Of a DNA stretch of 64,000 nt, positions 8,721 to 17,374 are shown piece by piece. The DNA lies in assembly GCF_000270245.1 (NCBI RefSeq), contig NC_015635.1:2914001-2978000 (forward strand), read 5' to 3'. Every line of letters starts with the position of its first letter. Position 1 is the first letter of the stretch. A program made the position numbers and the translations under genes. Source of the stretch: Microlunatus phosphovorus NM-1. Its GTDB lineage: Bacteria; Actinomycetota; Actinomycetes; Propionibacteriales; Propionibacteriaceae. Under the pieces are notes generated by a model. That model was not told where the DNA came from, made no database searches, and was given only the letters and a program-made list of their open reading frames with translations.

Positions 8721-9987
8721 TTAGCGGGACTGGGTTTGAGATGCCAGCCCAGCCGGAATGTGAGACTGAGCGGTCTCCGGCACGTCGCGGGAACGCCGGG
8801 TCAATGCCCGGAACAGTGGCGCGGTCACGGCGGTGGTGACGAGCGCCAGCCCGCACAGCATCGCGTACGCGAACGGGCTGATCAGCCCGGCCTGGTAGCC
8901 CACCGAGGCAATGGCAATCTCGGTGACCCCGCGGCAGTTCAGCAGCACGCCCCAGCCCGGCGGAGGATCGCCGCGGCCACCGGTGCAGCAGCCCGTACGA
9001 GAAGCCGGACGCCAGCTTGGAACCGAAGGCCGCGACCGTCAGCACGGCGACGGAGAGCAGTCCACCCCAACTCGCCTGGACGGCGAGCGCCTGCAGCGGG
9101 ACCGACATCGCGGCGTTGACGAAGAAGGCCGGCAGCAACACATCGATCACCGTGGCGAACGTGCGCTGAGAGGACACGTCGGCCAGCGCGGCGGGGAAAC
9201 AGAAGCCGGCGATGACAGCACCGATCGCCGGGTGGAAACCCAGCAGCTGGGTGGCCGCGGCGCCGGTCAGGGCCGCCACCACCATGATGATCACGAGTGG
9301 TCCGCCGTGCTCGAGCGATGGACGGCGTACGACGATCCGCGGCAGCACGAGCGTGACGACCACCAGGAGGGCCAGCCCGATCACAAAGAACGGGATCGAG
9401 ATCGCGGTGGAGTGCGTGATGATCACCATCGCGGTGACCAGGATCCAGGCGAGGCCATCGGTGACGATGGCGATGCGCAATGAGGTCCGCGCGACCGGCA
9501 ACGAGGCGATGCCCAGGTCCTTGATGATCGTCACCAGGACGGGTACTGCCGTCACCCCCAAACACACGCCGACGAAGAGCCAGCCATAGGGACCTGGGTG
9601 GAGAGGATTTCCTAGCCGCGCAGCGAGCGGCCAGGCAGCCAGCGCACAGATCACGATCGGCAGCACGACCGCGGGCGCCAGCCGCCAGCCGGACGACGCC
9701 TCGCCCGACGCGGCGAAGCCACGCAGCTCGGCGCCCACCGAGAACATCAACAACAGCAGTCCCGCCGTGCCCACCGCCTCCAACAGCGACCGGGAGGCCG
9801 GCGAGACCAGGATCGTCCGAACAGCCACCGGGCAGGCGGCGACCACCGTACCCACCGTGATCCCCAGCAGGATCGGACCGAGCACGCGTGGCTGGCCGAT
9901 CCTGTTGAACAGGTGGCCGGCCGCCAGCGCGCCGATCACCACCACGACCAACAGGATCAAACCGTGCAGGGCCTCACCGAGCGGCAT
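8721..9987 (-). pseudogene. cation/H+ antiporter (CPA2, Na+/H+ exchanger family), frameshifted
   Basis: The N-terminal 340 residues form about eleven hydrophobic segments typical of CPA2 exchangers (HLFNRIGQPRVLGPILLGI, LLLLMFSVGAELRGF, GVTAVPVLVTIIKDLG, SLRIAIVTDGLAWILVT, FHPAIGAVIAGFCFP). Near 8956-8958 the homology moves to another frame and continues GVLLNCRGVTEIAIASVGYQAGLISPFAYAM to a stop at 8721. Removing one base from a GGG run (coding strand) restores the whole protein of about 421 residues. It starts 12 bases after the monooxygenase stop, so the two form an operon behind the iron box at 11829. Sequencing error or recent mutation. Confidence 0.75.
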
Positions 9988-9999
9988 CGGATCGCCGCC

Positions 10000-11793
10000 T
10001 CAGATCATGTGCTTCGGGTGCACCCGCGCAGGAAGCAGCCGAAGCGCGGACATCCGGAACGCCATCTCCTTGAGGTTCTCGGCCGGCTCGGAGTAGAGAT
10101 CCTCCAGGGCGGCCGCACCCAGGTTGTGCGGCCCGACGACGCGATAGCAGGACTGGTTGAAGCTGCCGAACCACAGCTGCACGAACAGCTTCGGGTCGAG
10201 GATCAGCTTCCGCATCGGAATCAGGCAGCCGATCTCTCGGGCGAGCGCGTCCAGGTACAGCACCTGTGACGGGGTCGCCTCGGTGGCCCTGGGGCTCAGG
10301 ACCGTCCAGTGCTCCTCCCAGGCCTTCTCCACCGCGATGGCCTCGTCGAGGTTGTCGGGCAGCTGCAGTTTGCCGCTGCAGACGCGGGCGAAGTAGCGAG
10401 CCTGCATCTCCGCCACGATCGGGATCCCGCCGGAGAAGGGCCGGACGAAGCCGATGAAGGCCGCGGTGCCCTGATGATCGGGATGCAGGAAATGCCGGTA
10501 CAGGTGACGGACGTTGTCCTCGTTGACCCGGAGATCACCGATGTTGATGTCTCGGTGGTAGCCGGTGCACAACACGACGGTGTCGAACTCGGCGGCGGTT
10601 CCGTCGGCGAAGAAGACCTTGTTGTCCTCAGACCGCTCGATGCCGGAGTCGTTCAGCACCACCTGGCCGGAGACGATGCTGGGAATGAAGCTCACGTTCT
10701 TGCAGAAGATGCCCCGCTGCGACCAGCTGCCGTCCGGGTGGGAGCGACGGTTCCAGGTCCGGACCAGCTCCCAGTTGTCCTTGTCATGCAGGGTTGCCAC
10801 GTCGAGCTTCAGGGGCACGAACGGCTCGCCGAGCGGATTCACGGTGGGCTCGAGCTCGCCGCCGCGCAGCTTGCGTCGCAGCACCTTCGCCGCCCCGACC
10901 GCCGTCGCCCCGATGCCGTAGACCACCGAGGTGATGGCGAAGGCCGCCTTCGCGATCCGGCTCCGGCCCCAGAAGGTCTCCAGCGGCAACGGGTAATCGG
11001 TGGCGCGGCCGAGCATCTCGTAGTGGTGGGAGCGGACGGTGCCGTGATCGGTCGTCCGGGTGCCGGTCACTCTCGGCAGCAGGTAGGTGTACGAGCGGAT
11101 GGCCAGTGTGCAGGCCTCCGCGGCTTCGCCGACCTCGCGTACGATGTCGGCGCCGGACTCCGCAAGGCCGACGACCAGCACCCGCTTGCCCCGGAACCGC
11201 TCGCTGTTGCGGTATTCGGCGGAGTGCACGATCTCGCTGCCGAAGCCCTCCAGGCCAGGAATGTCCCGGTTCGGGGTCTTGAACGGCCCGGAGCAGATGG
11301 CGACCGCGTCGAACTCCTCGGTCGTCTCGACGCCGTCGCGGCGGGCGGTGACGCTCCAACCGTCCGTACGCCGCTTGATGTCGGTGACCAGACTGTCGAA
11401 CCGGATCCGGTCGGCCAGGCCGAAGCGCTCGGCGTACTCCCGGAGATAGGCGAGATACTGCTCCCGGGAATAGAACACCCGGCCACCGGTGAACGGATGG
11501 TCCGAGTAGGCCATCAGCTTCATCGAGATGGTCAGCATCAGATTGTCGAAGGCTTTCGCCTGATCACTGTCTCCGGGGTGACGGACCCAGATCCCGCCGA
11601 GGTCGGGGTTCTTGTCGAAACAGACGACCTCGTGACCTTCGTCCAGCAACTGCTTGATGGTGGTCAGGCCGCACGGACCCGCACCCACCACGCAGATTCT
11701 CTTCGTCACCCGCCCGCCGTCGCCGGCACTCTTCTTGACTCGCACAGCGTCCCCGGCTTTCTTCTCGTCCCGCGCAGCGTCCCCGGCGTTCAT
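10000..11793 (-). CDS. flavin-containing monooxygenase (FMO-like)
   Basis: A 597-residue FAD/NADPH enzyme. It shows the FAD-binding CVVGAGPCGL near residue 34, GGIWVR, the FMO fingerprint-like GSEIVHSAEYRN and a second Rossmann motif VLVVGLAESGAD for NADPH, then TVVLCTGYH. Such enzymes oxygenate N or S atoms in soft nucleophiles or carry out Baeyer-Villiger reactions; the substrate here is unknown. The ATG at 11793 has a GAGG upstream, but the first 28 residues are three 10-residue repeats (AGDAARDEKK type) and a GTG at 11709 would start the enzyme right before its Rossmann fold. The iron box at 11829 points to a role in iron limitation. An N-hydroxylase role in siderophore chemistry is possible, but the siderophore encoded here is a catecholate that needs none. 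Confidence 0.83.
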   Translation of the reverse strand: MNAGDAARDEKKAGDAVRVKKSAGDGGRVTKRICVVGAGPCGLTTIKQLLDEGHEVVCFDKNPDLGGIWVRHPGDSDQAKAFDNLMLTISMKLMAYSDHPFTGGRVFYSREQYLAYLREYAERFGLADRIRFDSLVTDIKRRTDGWSVTARRDGVETTEEFDAVAICSGPFKTPNRDIPGLEGFGSEIVHSAEYRNSERFRGKRVLVVGLAESGADIVREVGEAAEACTLAIRSYTYLLPRVTGTRTTDHGTVRSHHYEMLGRATDYPLPLETFWGRSRIAKAAFAITSVVYGIGATAVGAAKVLRRKLRGGELEPTVNPLGEPFVPLKLDVATLHDKDNWELVRTWNRRSHPDGSWSQRGIFCKNVSFIPSIVSGQVVLNDSGIERSEDNKVFFADGTAAEFDTVVLCTGYHRDINIGDLRVNEDNVRHLYRHFLHPDHQGTAAFIGFVRPFSGGIPIVAEMQARYFARVCSGKLQLPDNLDEAIAVEKAWEEHWTVLSPRATEATPSQVLYLDALAREIGCLIPMRKLILDPKLFVQLWFGSFNQSCYRVVGPHNLGAAALEDLYSEPAENLKEMAFRMSALRLLPARVHPKHMI

Positions 11794-11800
11794 CCAACCT
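11711..11800. repeat. 30-bp tandem repeat x3 at the monooxygenase 5' end
   Basis: Three consecutive 30-base units (11711-11740, 11741-11770, 11771-11800) share the core GCAGCGTCCCCGGC and encode three 10-residue repeats in the monooxygenase N-terminus. Confidence 0.75.
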
Positions 11801-11828
11801 CGCCCATGCTCAGAATGTCTGACCTTTC

Positions 11829-11847
11829 TTAGGTTAGGCTAGCCCTA
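11829..11847. promoter_or_regulatory. IdeR/DtxR-type iron box between divergent FMO and GH16 genes
   Basis: TTAGGTTAGGCTAGCCCTA matches 16 of 19 consensus positions, the best in the window. It sits 36 bases before the monooxygenase ATG and 73 bases before the divergent GH16 ATG, so it may control both. TGTCTGA lies at 11816-11822. Confidence 0.85.
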
Positions 11848-11919
11848 GTGACTGCGGTTCCGTCAAACTTGAGACGATCCTGATCAGTCGAGGGAGCGCC
11901 GCAGCACAGCAGGAGATCG

Positions 11920-12831
11920 ATGGTCATCAGCACCGCCCGACGGCGGCCGCGGCTGGGCATGATCGGCTCAGTCTTGGTCACCGCGCTCGCCGTCGCCGCC
12001 ATCGCGGTCTTGATCATGCGAGTCCTGCAGGTGCCGGCGCCGTCAGACACCGCACCGAAGGAGACCTCGATGCCCGGGTTGATCTGGAGCGAGGAGTTCG
12101 ATGGCCCGGCCGGGCAAGGGGTCAACCGATCCCGCTGGCAGGTGGCCGAGGGCGCCGGTGGCTGGGGCAACAACGAACTGCAGAACTACACCGATGATCC
12201 GGCGAACCTGGCCCTGAACGGCGAGGGGCATCTGGCGATCACCGGACAGCGCCAGCAGACCAGAGACGAACAGGGACGCGACTCGGCGTACACGTCGGCT
12301 CGGATCACCAGCATTCCCACAGCTCCGGATGGCCGCATCGAGGCGCGGATCAACGTGCCGTCCGGTCCAGGACTGTGGTCGGCGTTCTGGACCCTCGGCA
12401 AGAACCACGACAAGGTCGGCTGGCCCACCTCCGGCGAGATCGACATCATGGAGACGATGAACGACACCGCCGAGGTGCACGCCAACGCGCACGCGGCGAC
12501 CACCGACGGCAGCGGGCAGGAGATCGGTCGCTGGCAGAAGCTGCAGACGACTCGGCCCGACGCACCCGTGTCCGGCAGCTGGCACACGTACTCGTTGGAA
12601 CGCAAGGACGATGAACTCCGCTTCCTGCTCGACGGTGTCGAGTTCCATCGGATTCGCGCCGACCAGCTGACCGAGGGCCAGAGTTGGCCGTTCGACCAGT
12701 CGCAACAGCTGCTGCTCAACCTCGCCATCGGTGGCGACTGGCCTGGGTCCCCGACCACCTCGACACCCTTCCCCGCCACCATGCTGGTCGACTACGTCCG
12801 GGTGTACGACACCAGCGTGCTCGACTGGTGA
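11920..12831 (+). CDS. secreted glycoside hydrolase family 16 (beta-glucanase-like)
   Basis: A 303-residue protein with an N-terminal hydrophobic anchor/signal (LVTALAVAAIAVLIM) and a GH16 jelly-roll domain: IWSEEFDG at its start, GGWGNNELQNYT, GLWSAFWTLG, the catalytic SGEIDIMET motif (E-x-D-x-x-E, near residue 177) and a C-terminal DYVRVYD. GH16 enzymes cut beta-1,3 or mixed beta-glucans, and some act on beta-galactans. ATG at 11920 has CAGGAG upstream. It shares its upstream region with the iron box at 11829. Confidence 0.9.
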   Translation: MVISTARRRPRLGMIGSVLVTALAVAAIAVLIMRVLQVPAPSDTAPKETSMPGLIWSEEFDGPAGQGVNRSRWQVAEGAGGWGNNELQNYTDDPANLALNGEGHLAITGQRQQTRDEQGRDSAYTSARITSIPTAPDGRIEARINVPSGPGLWSAFWTLGKNHDKVGWPTSGEIDIMETMNDTAEVHANAHAATTDGSGQEIGRWQKLQTTRPDAPVSGSWHTYSLERKDDELRFLLDGVEFHRIRADQLTEGQSWPFDQSQQLLLNLAIGGDWPGSPTTSTPFPATMLVDYVRVYDTSVLDW

Positions 12832-12894
12832 GCATGAGGGGCAATCACGTCCGGCACCCGAATCGAAGCCTGGTCGCGTTGTCCAGGACAGCGA

Positions 12895-12911
12895 ATGATT
12901 CAGCTAATCAT
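12895..12911. promoter_or_regulatory. probable ArsR operator (inverted repeat)
   Basis: ATGATT and AATCAT form a perfect inverted repeat separated by CAGCT, 31 bases upstream of the ArsR-type gene. This AT-rich palindrome in GC-rich surroundings is typical of ArsR/SmtB autoregulatory sites. Confidence 0.55.
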
Positions 12912-12941
12912 GAATACACGAATTGATGTACTGTCTGAGGG

Positions 12942-13292
12942 GTGATGGTCTCCTCGCACACCGATGCGCTGTCGCGCTTCGGCCACGCCCTGTCCGACCC
13001 GACCCGGACCCGCGTCCTGCTCGCTCTCCGTAACGGCCCGGCCTATCCGGCCGACCTGGCCGAGGTAGCCGGGGTGACGCGACAGGCGATGTCGAATCAT
13101 CTTGCCTGTCTGCGCGGCTGTGGGCTGGTCGTTGCGCGACCCGAGGGCCGCCGCACCCGCTATGAGCTCACCGATCCCCGTATCGGTCGTGCGCTCGGTG
13201 AACTGTTGGACCTCGTCCTGGTCGTCGATCCGGCCTGCTGTGGCGGCGAGGCCGGACCATCGATCACCAGCCGACGGGAGATGGTGCGGTGA
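12942..13292 (+). CDS. ArsR/SmtB-family metal-responsive repressor
   Basis: A 116-residue winged-helix protein: FGHALSDPTRTRVLLALRNGP, a recognition helix TRQAMSNHLACLRGCGLV, and a beta wing ARPEGRRTRYEL. Several Cys/His residues that could sense metal are present, including a CLRGC pair and a C-terminal ACCGG. Its stop overlaps the start of the cation transporter gene at 13289, so it probably represses its own operon until metal appears. GTG 12942 and ATG 12945 are both possible starts. Confidence 0.88.
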   Translation: MMVSSHTDALSRFGHALSDPTRTRVLLALRNGPAYPADLAEVAGVTRQAMSNHLACLRGCGLVVARPEGRRTRYELTDPRIGRALGELLDLVLVVDPACCGGEAGPSITSRREMVR

Positions 13293-13980
13293 CGCTGCTG
13301 TCGCTCGGCCCCTCGCCGGCCCGACAGGCCGTGCTGTCTCGTCGGATCCGTCTGTTCGTGGCCGCGACGATCACCTACAACGTGATCGAGGCCGTGGTCG
13401 CGTTGACCGCAGGGGCGAAGGCGTCCTCGTCGGCACTGATCGGGTTCGGACTGGACTCGATCATCGAGGTGTCATCAGCCGCGGCGGTCGCCTGGCAGTT
13501 CGCCGCCCGCGACCCACATGCCCGGGAGAAGCTCACTCTCAAGATCATCGCCTGTTCGTTCTTCGGCCTTGCGACCTTCGTGACCGTCGACGCGGTCCGT
13601 GCTCTCGCCGGAGCTGGCGAGGCCGATCACTCCACCGTCGGGATCGGCCTGGCGGCGGTCAGTCTCGCGGTCATGCCGCTGCTCTCCAGGGCTCAGCGTC
13701 GTGCCGGACGTGAGCTCGGATCCGCGTCTGCTGTCGCCGACTCCAAGCAGACCTTGCTCTGCACCTACCTGTCGGCCGCGCTCTTGATTGGCCTTGGTCT
13801 CAACGCCTGGCTCGGCTGGTCCTGGGCCGATCCCGTTGCCGCTCTGGTCTCGCCGCAGTCGCAGTCAAGGAAGGATTGAGCGCCTGGCGCGGCGACGCCT
13901 GCTGCACCACACCCAGCACCGCCCTTCGTCCGGCCCAGGATCACTCCTGCGAACCCGGCTGCGCCTGCTGCCGACATTGA
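13289..13980 (+). CDS. CDF-like heavy-metal cation transporter (C-terminal frameshift)
   Basis: A membrane protein with about six helices of the cation-efflux superfamily (LFVAATITYNVIEAVVAL, SALIGFGLDSIIEVSSA, ADSKQTLLCTYLSA, WADPVAALV). The open frame stops at 13879, but the family's usual ending continues in the next frame as AAVAVKEGLSAWRGDACC and runs to a stop at 13978-13980 with a Cys-rich tail (CEPGCACCRH). One base missing near 13850 explains the break. Coupled to the ArsR gene by a 4-base overlap, as in actinobacterial metal-resistance pairs. Which metal it moves is not evident. Confidence 0.75.
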
Positions 13981-14010
13981 GTTCTGATCGGCCCGCTGGG
14001 TGAGAAGACG

Positions 14011-14025
14011 GGGCGCGTGGCGCCC
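14011..14025 (+). terminator. short GC hairpin downstream of metal transporter
   Basis: GGGCGC and GCGCCC pair around a GTG loop, about 30 bases after the transporter's restored stop. No clear T-run follows, so termination is only likely. Confidence 0.35.
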
Positions 14026-14066
14026 TTGCGCACGCATCCTTGACCTGACAAACTCTGATTCGTGGC

Positions 14067-14080
14067 CTAGACCGGTCTAG
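14067..14080. promoter_or_regulatory. LacI-type operator upstream of sugar oxidoreductase operon
   Basis: CTAGACCGGTCTAG is a perfect 14-base palindrome with the central CG typical of LacI-family sites, 55 bases before the first ATG of the operon. The repressor is not in the window. Confidence 0.6.
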
Positions 14081-14134
14081 TCAACTAGTTCGCGCGCAGC
14101 CACCCAGCCCGGGAACAGAAGGAGGACGCACACG

Positions 14135-15136
14135 ATGAGCGCATTGAGGATCGGCCTGTTGGGTTGTGGCCGGATCGGACGGGTCCATGCCGACTCCGTG
14201 ACGGTGCACCCACGCGCCGAGCTGGCTCGGGTGTTCGACCCGTTCGAGGCGGCCGCGACCGAGGTGGCCGCCCAGTTCGGCTCGACCTGGACGACCGAGG
14301 CCGACGCAATCCTGGACGATCCCAGCATCGACGCCGTGATCGTCGCCTCCCCCACGCCGACCCATGTCGACCTGCTCACCCGGGCGCTGCGCGCCGGCAA
14401 GGCCGTGCTCTGCGAGAAGCCGATCGATCTCGACCTGGCTCGGGTCGACGCCTGTCGCGCCGAGATCGGCGAGCTGTCCGAGCGGGTGATGGTGGGCTTC
14501 AACCGCCGGTTCGACCCGTCCTTCGCCGACATCCGTGGTCGGGTCGCAGCCGGCGAGATCGGCGGTCTCGAGCAGTTGGTCATCATCAGCCGGGATCCCG
14601 CGCCGCCGCCTGCTGCGTACGTGGCGACCTCCGGCGGGCTGTTCCGCGACATGACGATCCACGACTTCGACATGGCGCGCTTCTTCCTCGGCGAAGTCGT
14701 CTCGGTGACCGCCATCGCCGCCAACCTGATCTCGCCGGAGATCGCCGAGGCCGGCGACATCGACGGGGCGGTCGTGGTGCTGCGCGGCGCGACCGGCGCG
14801 CTGTGCTCGATCACCAATTCCCGCCGCTGCGCGTTCGGCTACGACCAGCGACTGGAGGCCTTCGGCGAGCTCGGCATGCTCACCGCCGCGAACCAGCTGC
14901 CGACCAGCGTCCGGTTCTCCGGCGCGCAGCACACCGAGGTCGCGGCGCCGTACTTCAACTTCTTCCTCGACCGCTATACGCCCGCCTACCGCGCCGAGCT
15001 GGACCACTTCGTCACCGCGGTCGAGACCGGTACGGTCCCCTCCCCCGGCTTCGGCGACGGCCGGGCGGCTTTGGTGCTGGCCGGTGCCGCCAACGAGAGT
15101 CTGCGCACCGGCGCCACCGTCGCGGTCACGGCATGA
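14135..15136 (+). CDS. Gfo/Idh/MocA oxidoreductase, inositol 2-dehydrogenase-like
   Basis: A 333-residue NAD(P)-dependent sugar/polyol dehydrogenase: Rossmann GLLGCGRIGRVHA at the N-terminus, the family CEKPI motif near residue 96, VGFNRRFDPSF, and GGLFRDMTIHDFDMARF containing the catalytic region. The last two features are characteristic of IolG-type myo-inositol 2-dehydrogenases. ATG at 14135 has AAGGAGG upstream. It is the first of four co-directional genes joined by overlaps and is likely controlled by the palindrome at 14067. Confidence 0.85.
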   Translation: MSALRIGLLGCGRIGRVHADSVTVHPRAELARVFDPFEAAATEVAAQFGSTWTTEADAILDDPSIDAVIVASPTPTHVDLLTRALRAGKAVLCEKPIDLDLARVDACRAEIGELSERVMVGFNRRFDPSFADIRGRVAAGEIGGLEQLVIISRDPAPPPAAYVATSGGLFRDMTIHDFDMARFFLGEVVSVTAIAANLISPEIAEAGDIDGAVVVLRGATGALCSITNSRRCAFGYDQRLEAFGELGMLTAANQLPTSVRFSGAQHTEVAAPYFNFFLDRYTPAYRAELDHFVTAVETGTVPSPGFGDGRAALVLAGAANESLRTGATVAVTA

Positions 15137-16182
15137 GTGTCCGGTGGGGAATGCTGTCGACCTCGGGTATCGGCCGGGTGGCGGCGACCGCCCTGGCCGA
15201 CGTGCCCGAGGCCGAGTTCGCGGCGATCGCCGGTCGCGACGCGGACCGGGCTGCCGCGTACGCCGCCGAGCTGGGCATTCCGCGTAGCTTCGGCAGCTAT
15301 GACGAGCTGCTGGCCGACCCGGAGATCGACGCCGTCTATGTGCCGCTGCCGATCGCGCTGCACGCTGAGTGGACGATCAAGGCCCTGCAGGCCGGCAAGC
15401 ATGTGCTGTGCGAGAAGCCCTTCGCCCCCACGGTCGCCGAGGTCGAGGCGTGCTTCGATGTTGCTGAGGCCGCCGAGCGGCTGTGCATCGAGGGCCTGAT
15501 GTGGCGGCATCACCCGCAGACGCTGCTGGCCCAACAGCTGATCGCCGACGGGGCGATCGGGAAGCTGGCGTACATCCGCGCAGCGCTGACCGTCGACGTG
15601 CCACCCGGTGACATCCGCCGAACGAGCGCGCTCGGTGGTGGTGCGGTGCTCGACCTGGGCTGCTATTGCCTGAGCGCCATCCGGCTGTTCGGCGGTGAAC
15701 CAGTGCGGGTCAGCGCCGCGCAGGTGCTCGACCCAGCCGAGGGCGCGGACGGCGGTGACCTGCGGCTCGCCGCGACGCTGACGTTGGCCGACAATGTGCT
15801 GGCCCAGTTCGACGTCGCGCTGGACTATCCGCGGCGCGATGAGCTGGAGTTGATCGGCACCGGCGGCAAGATCACGATCCCTGACCCGTGGCTGTGCCGG
15901 CGGGGCTATCTGGAGCTGGAACGCGACGGGGTCACGGAGCGGCTCGCCGTCGACCCGACCGGGGCGGCCGGGCTGACCGAGCCTGGTGACGACAACCTGG
16001 ACGCCTACCGGATCGAGCTGGCCACCGCGACCGCGCTGATCGCCGACGGTGGAACACCCGCGTTTGGACGCGAAGACGCGATCGGCCAGGCGGCGGCGAT
16101 CGAGGCGGTACGCAAGGCCGCCCGCACCGGAGCTCCCACGGACCTCACCGAACTCCGCGACCCCGAGAGGCTCCGCCCGTGA
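15133..16182 (+). CDS. Gfo/Idh/MocA-family oxidoreductase
   Basis: A 349-residue paralogue of its neighbours: N-terminal GMLSTSGIGRVAATAL Rossmann segment, YVPLPIALHAEWTIKAL, HVLCEKPF near residue 91, GLMWRHHPQT and LGGGAVLDLGCYCL. The HPQ/YCxS pattern resembles dihydrodiol/xylose dehydrogenase-like members. The ATG overlaps the previous stop (ATGA). The same frame is open far upstream, but that part is a shadow of the preceding gene. Substrate unknown; presumably a sugar or inositol derivative. Confidence 0.85.
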   Translation: MSVRWGMLSTSGIGRVAATALADVPEAEFAAIAGRDADRAAAYAAELGIPRSFGSYDELLADPEIDAVYVPLPIALHAEWTIKALQAGKHVLCEKPFAPTVAEVEACFDVAEAAERLCIEGLMWRHHPQTLLAQQLIADGAIGKLAYIRAALTVDVPPGDIRRTSALGGGAVLDLGCYCLSAIRLFGGEPVRVSAAQVLDPAEGADGGDLRLAATLTLADNVLAQFDVALDYPRRDELELIGTGGKITIPDPWLCRRGYLELERDGVTERLAVDPTGAAGLTEPGDDNLDAYRIELATATALIADGGTPAFGREDAIGQAAAIEAVRKAARTGAPTDLTELRDPERLRP

Positions 16183-17372
16183 CCGAGTCAGCAGCGCGCC
16201 CAGCACCGCAGGAACCGTTGCGCGTCGCGATCGTCGGCTGCGGCAATGTCGCGCTCAACTTCCATCTGCCGGCGTACCAGGCGTTGCCGGACACGTACGA
16301 GATCGTCGGGCTGGCCGATCCCACTCCGGACCGGCTCGCACTGGGTCAGCAACTCGCCGGTTTGCCCGATGACCAGGTGCATCTCGATGCCGCCGAGCTG
16401 CTGGCTCGGGCCGACGTCGACGTGATCGACGTCTGCACCCCCCAGCACCTGCATCGTGACCTGGTGATTGCCGCCGCGCAGGCCGGCAAACACGTGCTGT
16501 GTGAGAAGCCGATCGCGGCCGTGCCGGCCGATGCAGCGGCGATGGTCGCTGCGGCCGAGCAGGCCGGCACGATCCTGGCTGTCGTTCACAACTACCTGTT
16601 CTTCCCCGAGATCGTCGCGCTCACCCAGCTGATCGCGGCCGGCGAGCTGGGCGAGATCCGTACGGTCACCGTCGACATGCTCGGCGTCGTCGACTCCCCC
16701 GGCGCCGCTGGGTACGCCCCACGCTGGCGGCACAATCCGGCGGCTTCCGGCGGCGGGGTGCTGATGGACATGCTGCATGGGGTCTACCTCGCCGAGCACC
16801 TGCTCGGGGCCCCCTTCGACGCGGTCTCCGCCGCGGTGGACACCGCCACCGACGGCGACGCGGTCGAGGGACTCGCCAGCTGCCGGCTCGAAGCCCGGCG
16901 CCGGATCGGCCTGGTGAACATCGGCTGGGGCCTGGGTCAGGGCGGCATCGCCGTGAACGGCAGCAAGGGCCGGGCCATCGCGCATTACCGCGCCGACGGC
17001 ACCATGCCGTGGGCCCCGTTCGAGACCCTGACCGTCACCACCGCCGAGGGCACTCGGGTGGTGGAGTTGCCAGCCGGTCAGGAGCTCGTGCCGCTGGTCG
17101 CCGACGCGATGCGCGACACCGTCGCCGACCTGGCCGAGGCCATCACCGGTGACCGAGCTCCGGCCGCCACAGGGGCCACGGCGCTGCGCATCCTGGAGTC
17201 GACCGTCGCGGCGTACGCGTCTGCTGCGCTCCGCCGGACCGTCGATCTGCCGCTGCCGGCCGATGGTCCGTTGCACAACCGTGGCGTGGTCGGTCTGTCG
17301 GAGGTCGACCTGCCTACAGAATCCCCCGTCCGTGCCCGCGGCCTCTTCGGCCTGACTCCGATCGGAGCCTGA
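16179..17372 (+). CDS. Gfo/Idh/MocA-family oxidoreductase
   Basis: A 397-residue third member of the family in this operon, with VAIVGCGNVALNFHLPAY, CTPQHLHRDLVI, HVLCEKPIAAV and SGGGVLMDMLHGVYLAEHL. The GTG start overlaps the previous stop (GTGA). Three different Gfo/Idh/MocA enzymes plus an isomerase in one operon suggest stepwise oxidation and epimerisation of a cyclitol or sugar glycoside; the actual substrate cannot be read from sequence. Confidence 0.85.
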   Translation: MTESAARPAPQEPLRVAIVGCGNVALNFHLPAYQALPDTYEIVGLADPTPDRLALGQQLAGLPDDQVHLDAAELLARADVDVIDVCTPQHLHRDLVIAAAQAGKHVLCEKPIAAVPADAAAMVAAAEQAGTILAVVHNYLFFPEIVALTQLIAAGELGEIRTVTVDMLGVVDSPGAAGYAPRWRHNPAASGGGVLMDMLHGVYLAEHLLGAPFDAVSAAVDTATDGDAVEGLASCRLEARRRIGLVNIGWGLGQGGIAVNGSKGRAIAHYRADGTMPWAPFETLTVTTAEGTRVVELPAGQELVPLVADAMRDTVADLAEAITGDRAPAATGATALRILESTVAAYASAALRRTVDLPLPADGPLHNRGVVGLSEVDLPTESPVRARGLFGLTPIGA

Positions 17373-17374
17373 TC

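Noticed and set aside
14164-16182. 672-residue open frame on the plus strand
   Set aside because: Only the part from 15133 is a real dehydrogenase; the first half is Arg/Gly-rich antiphase translation of the preceding gene.
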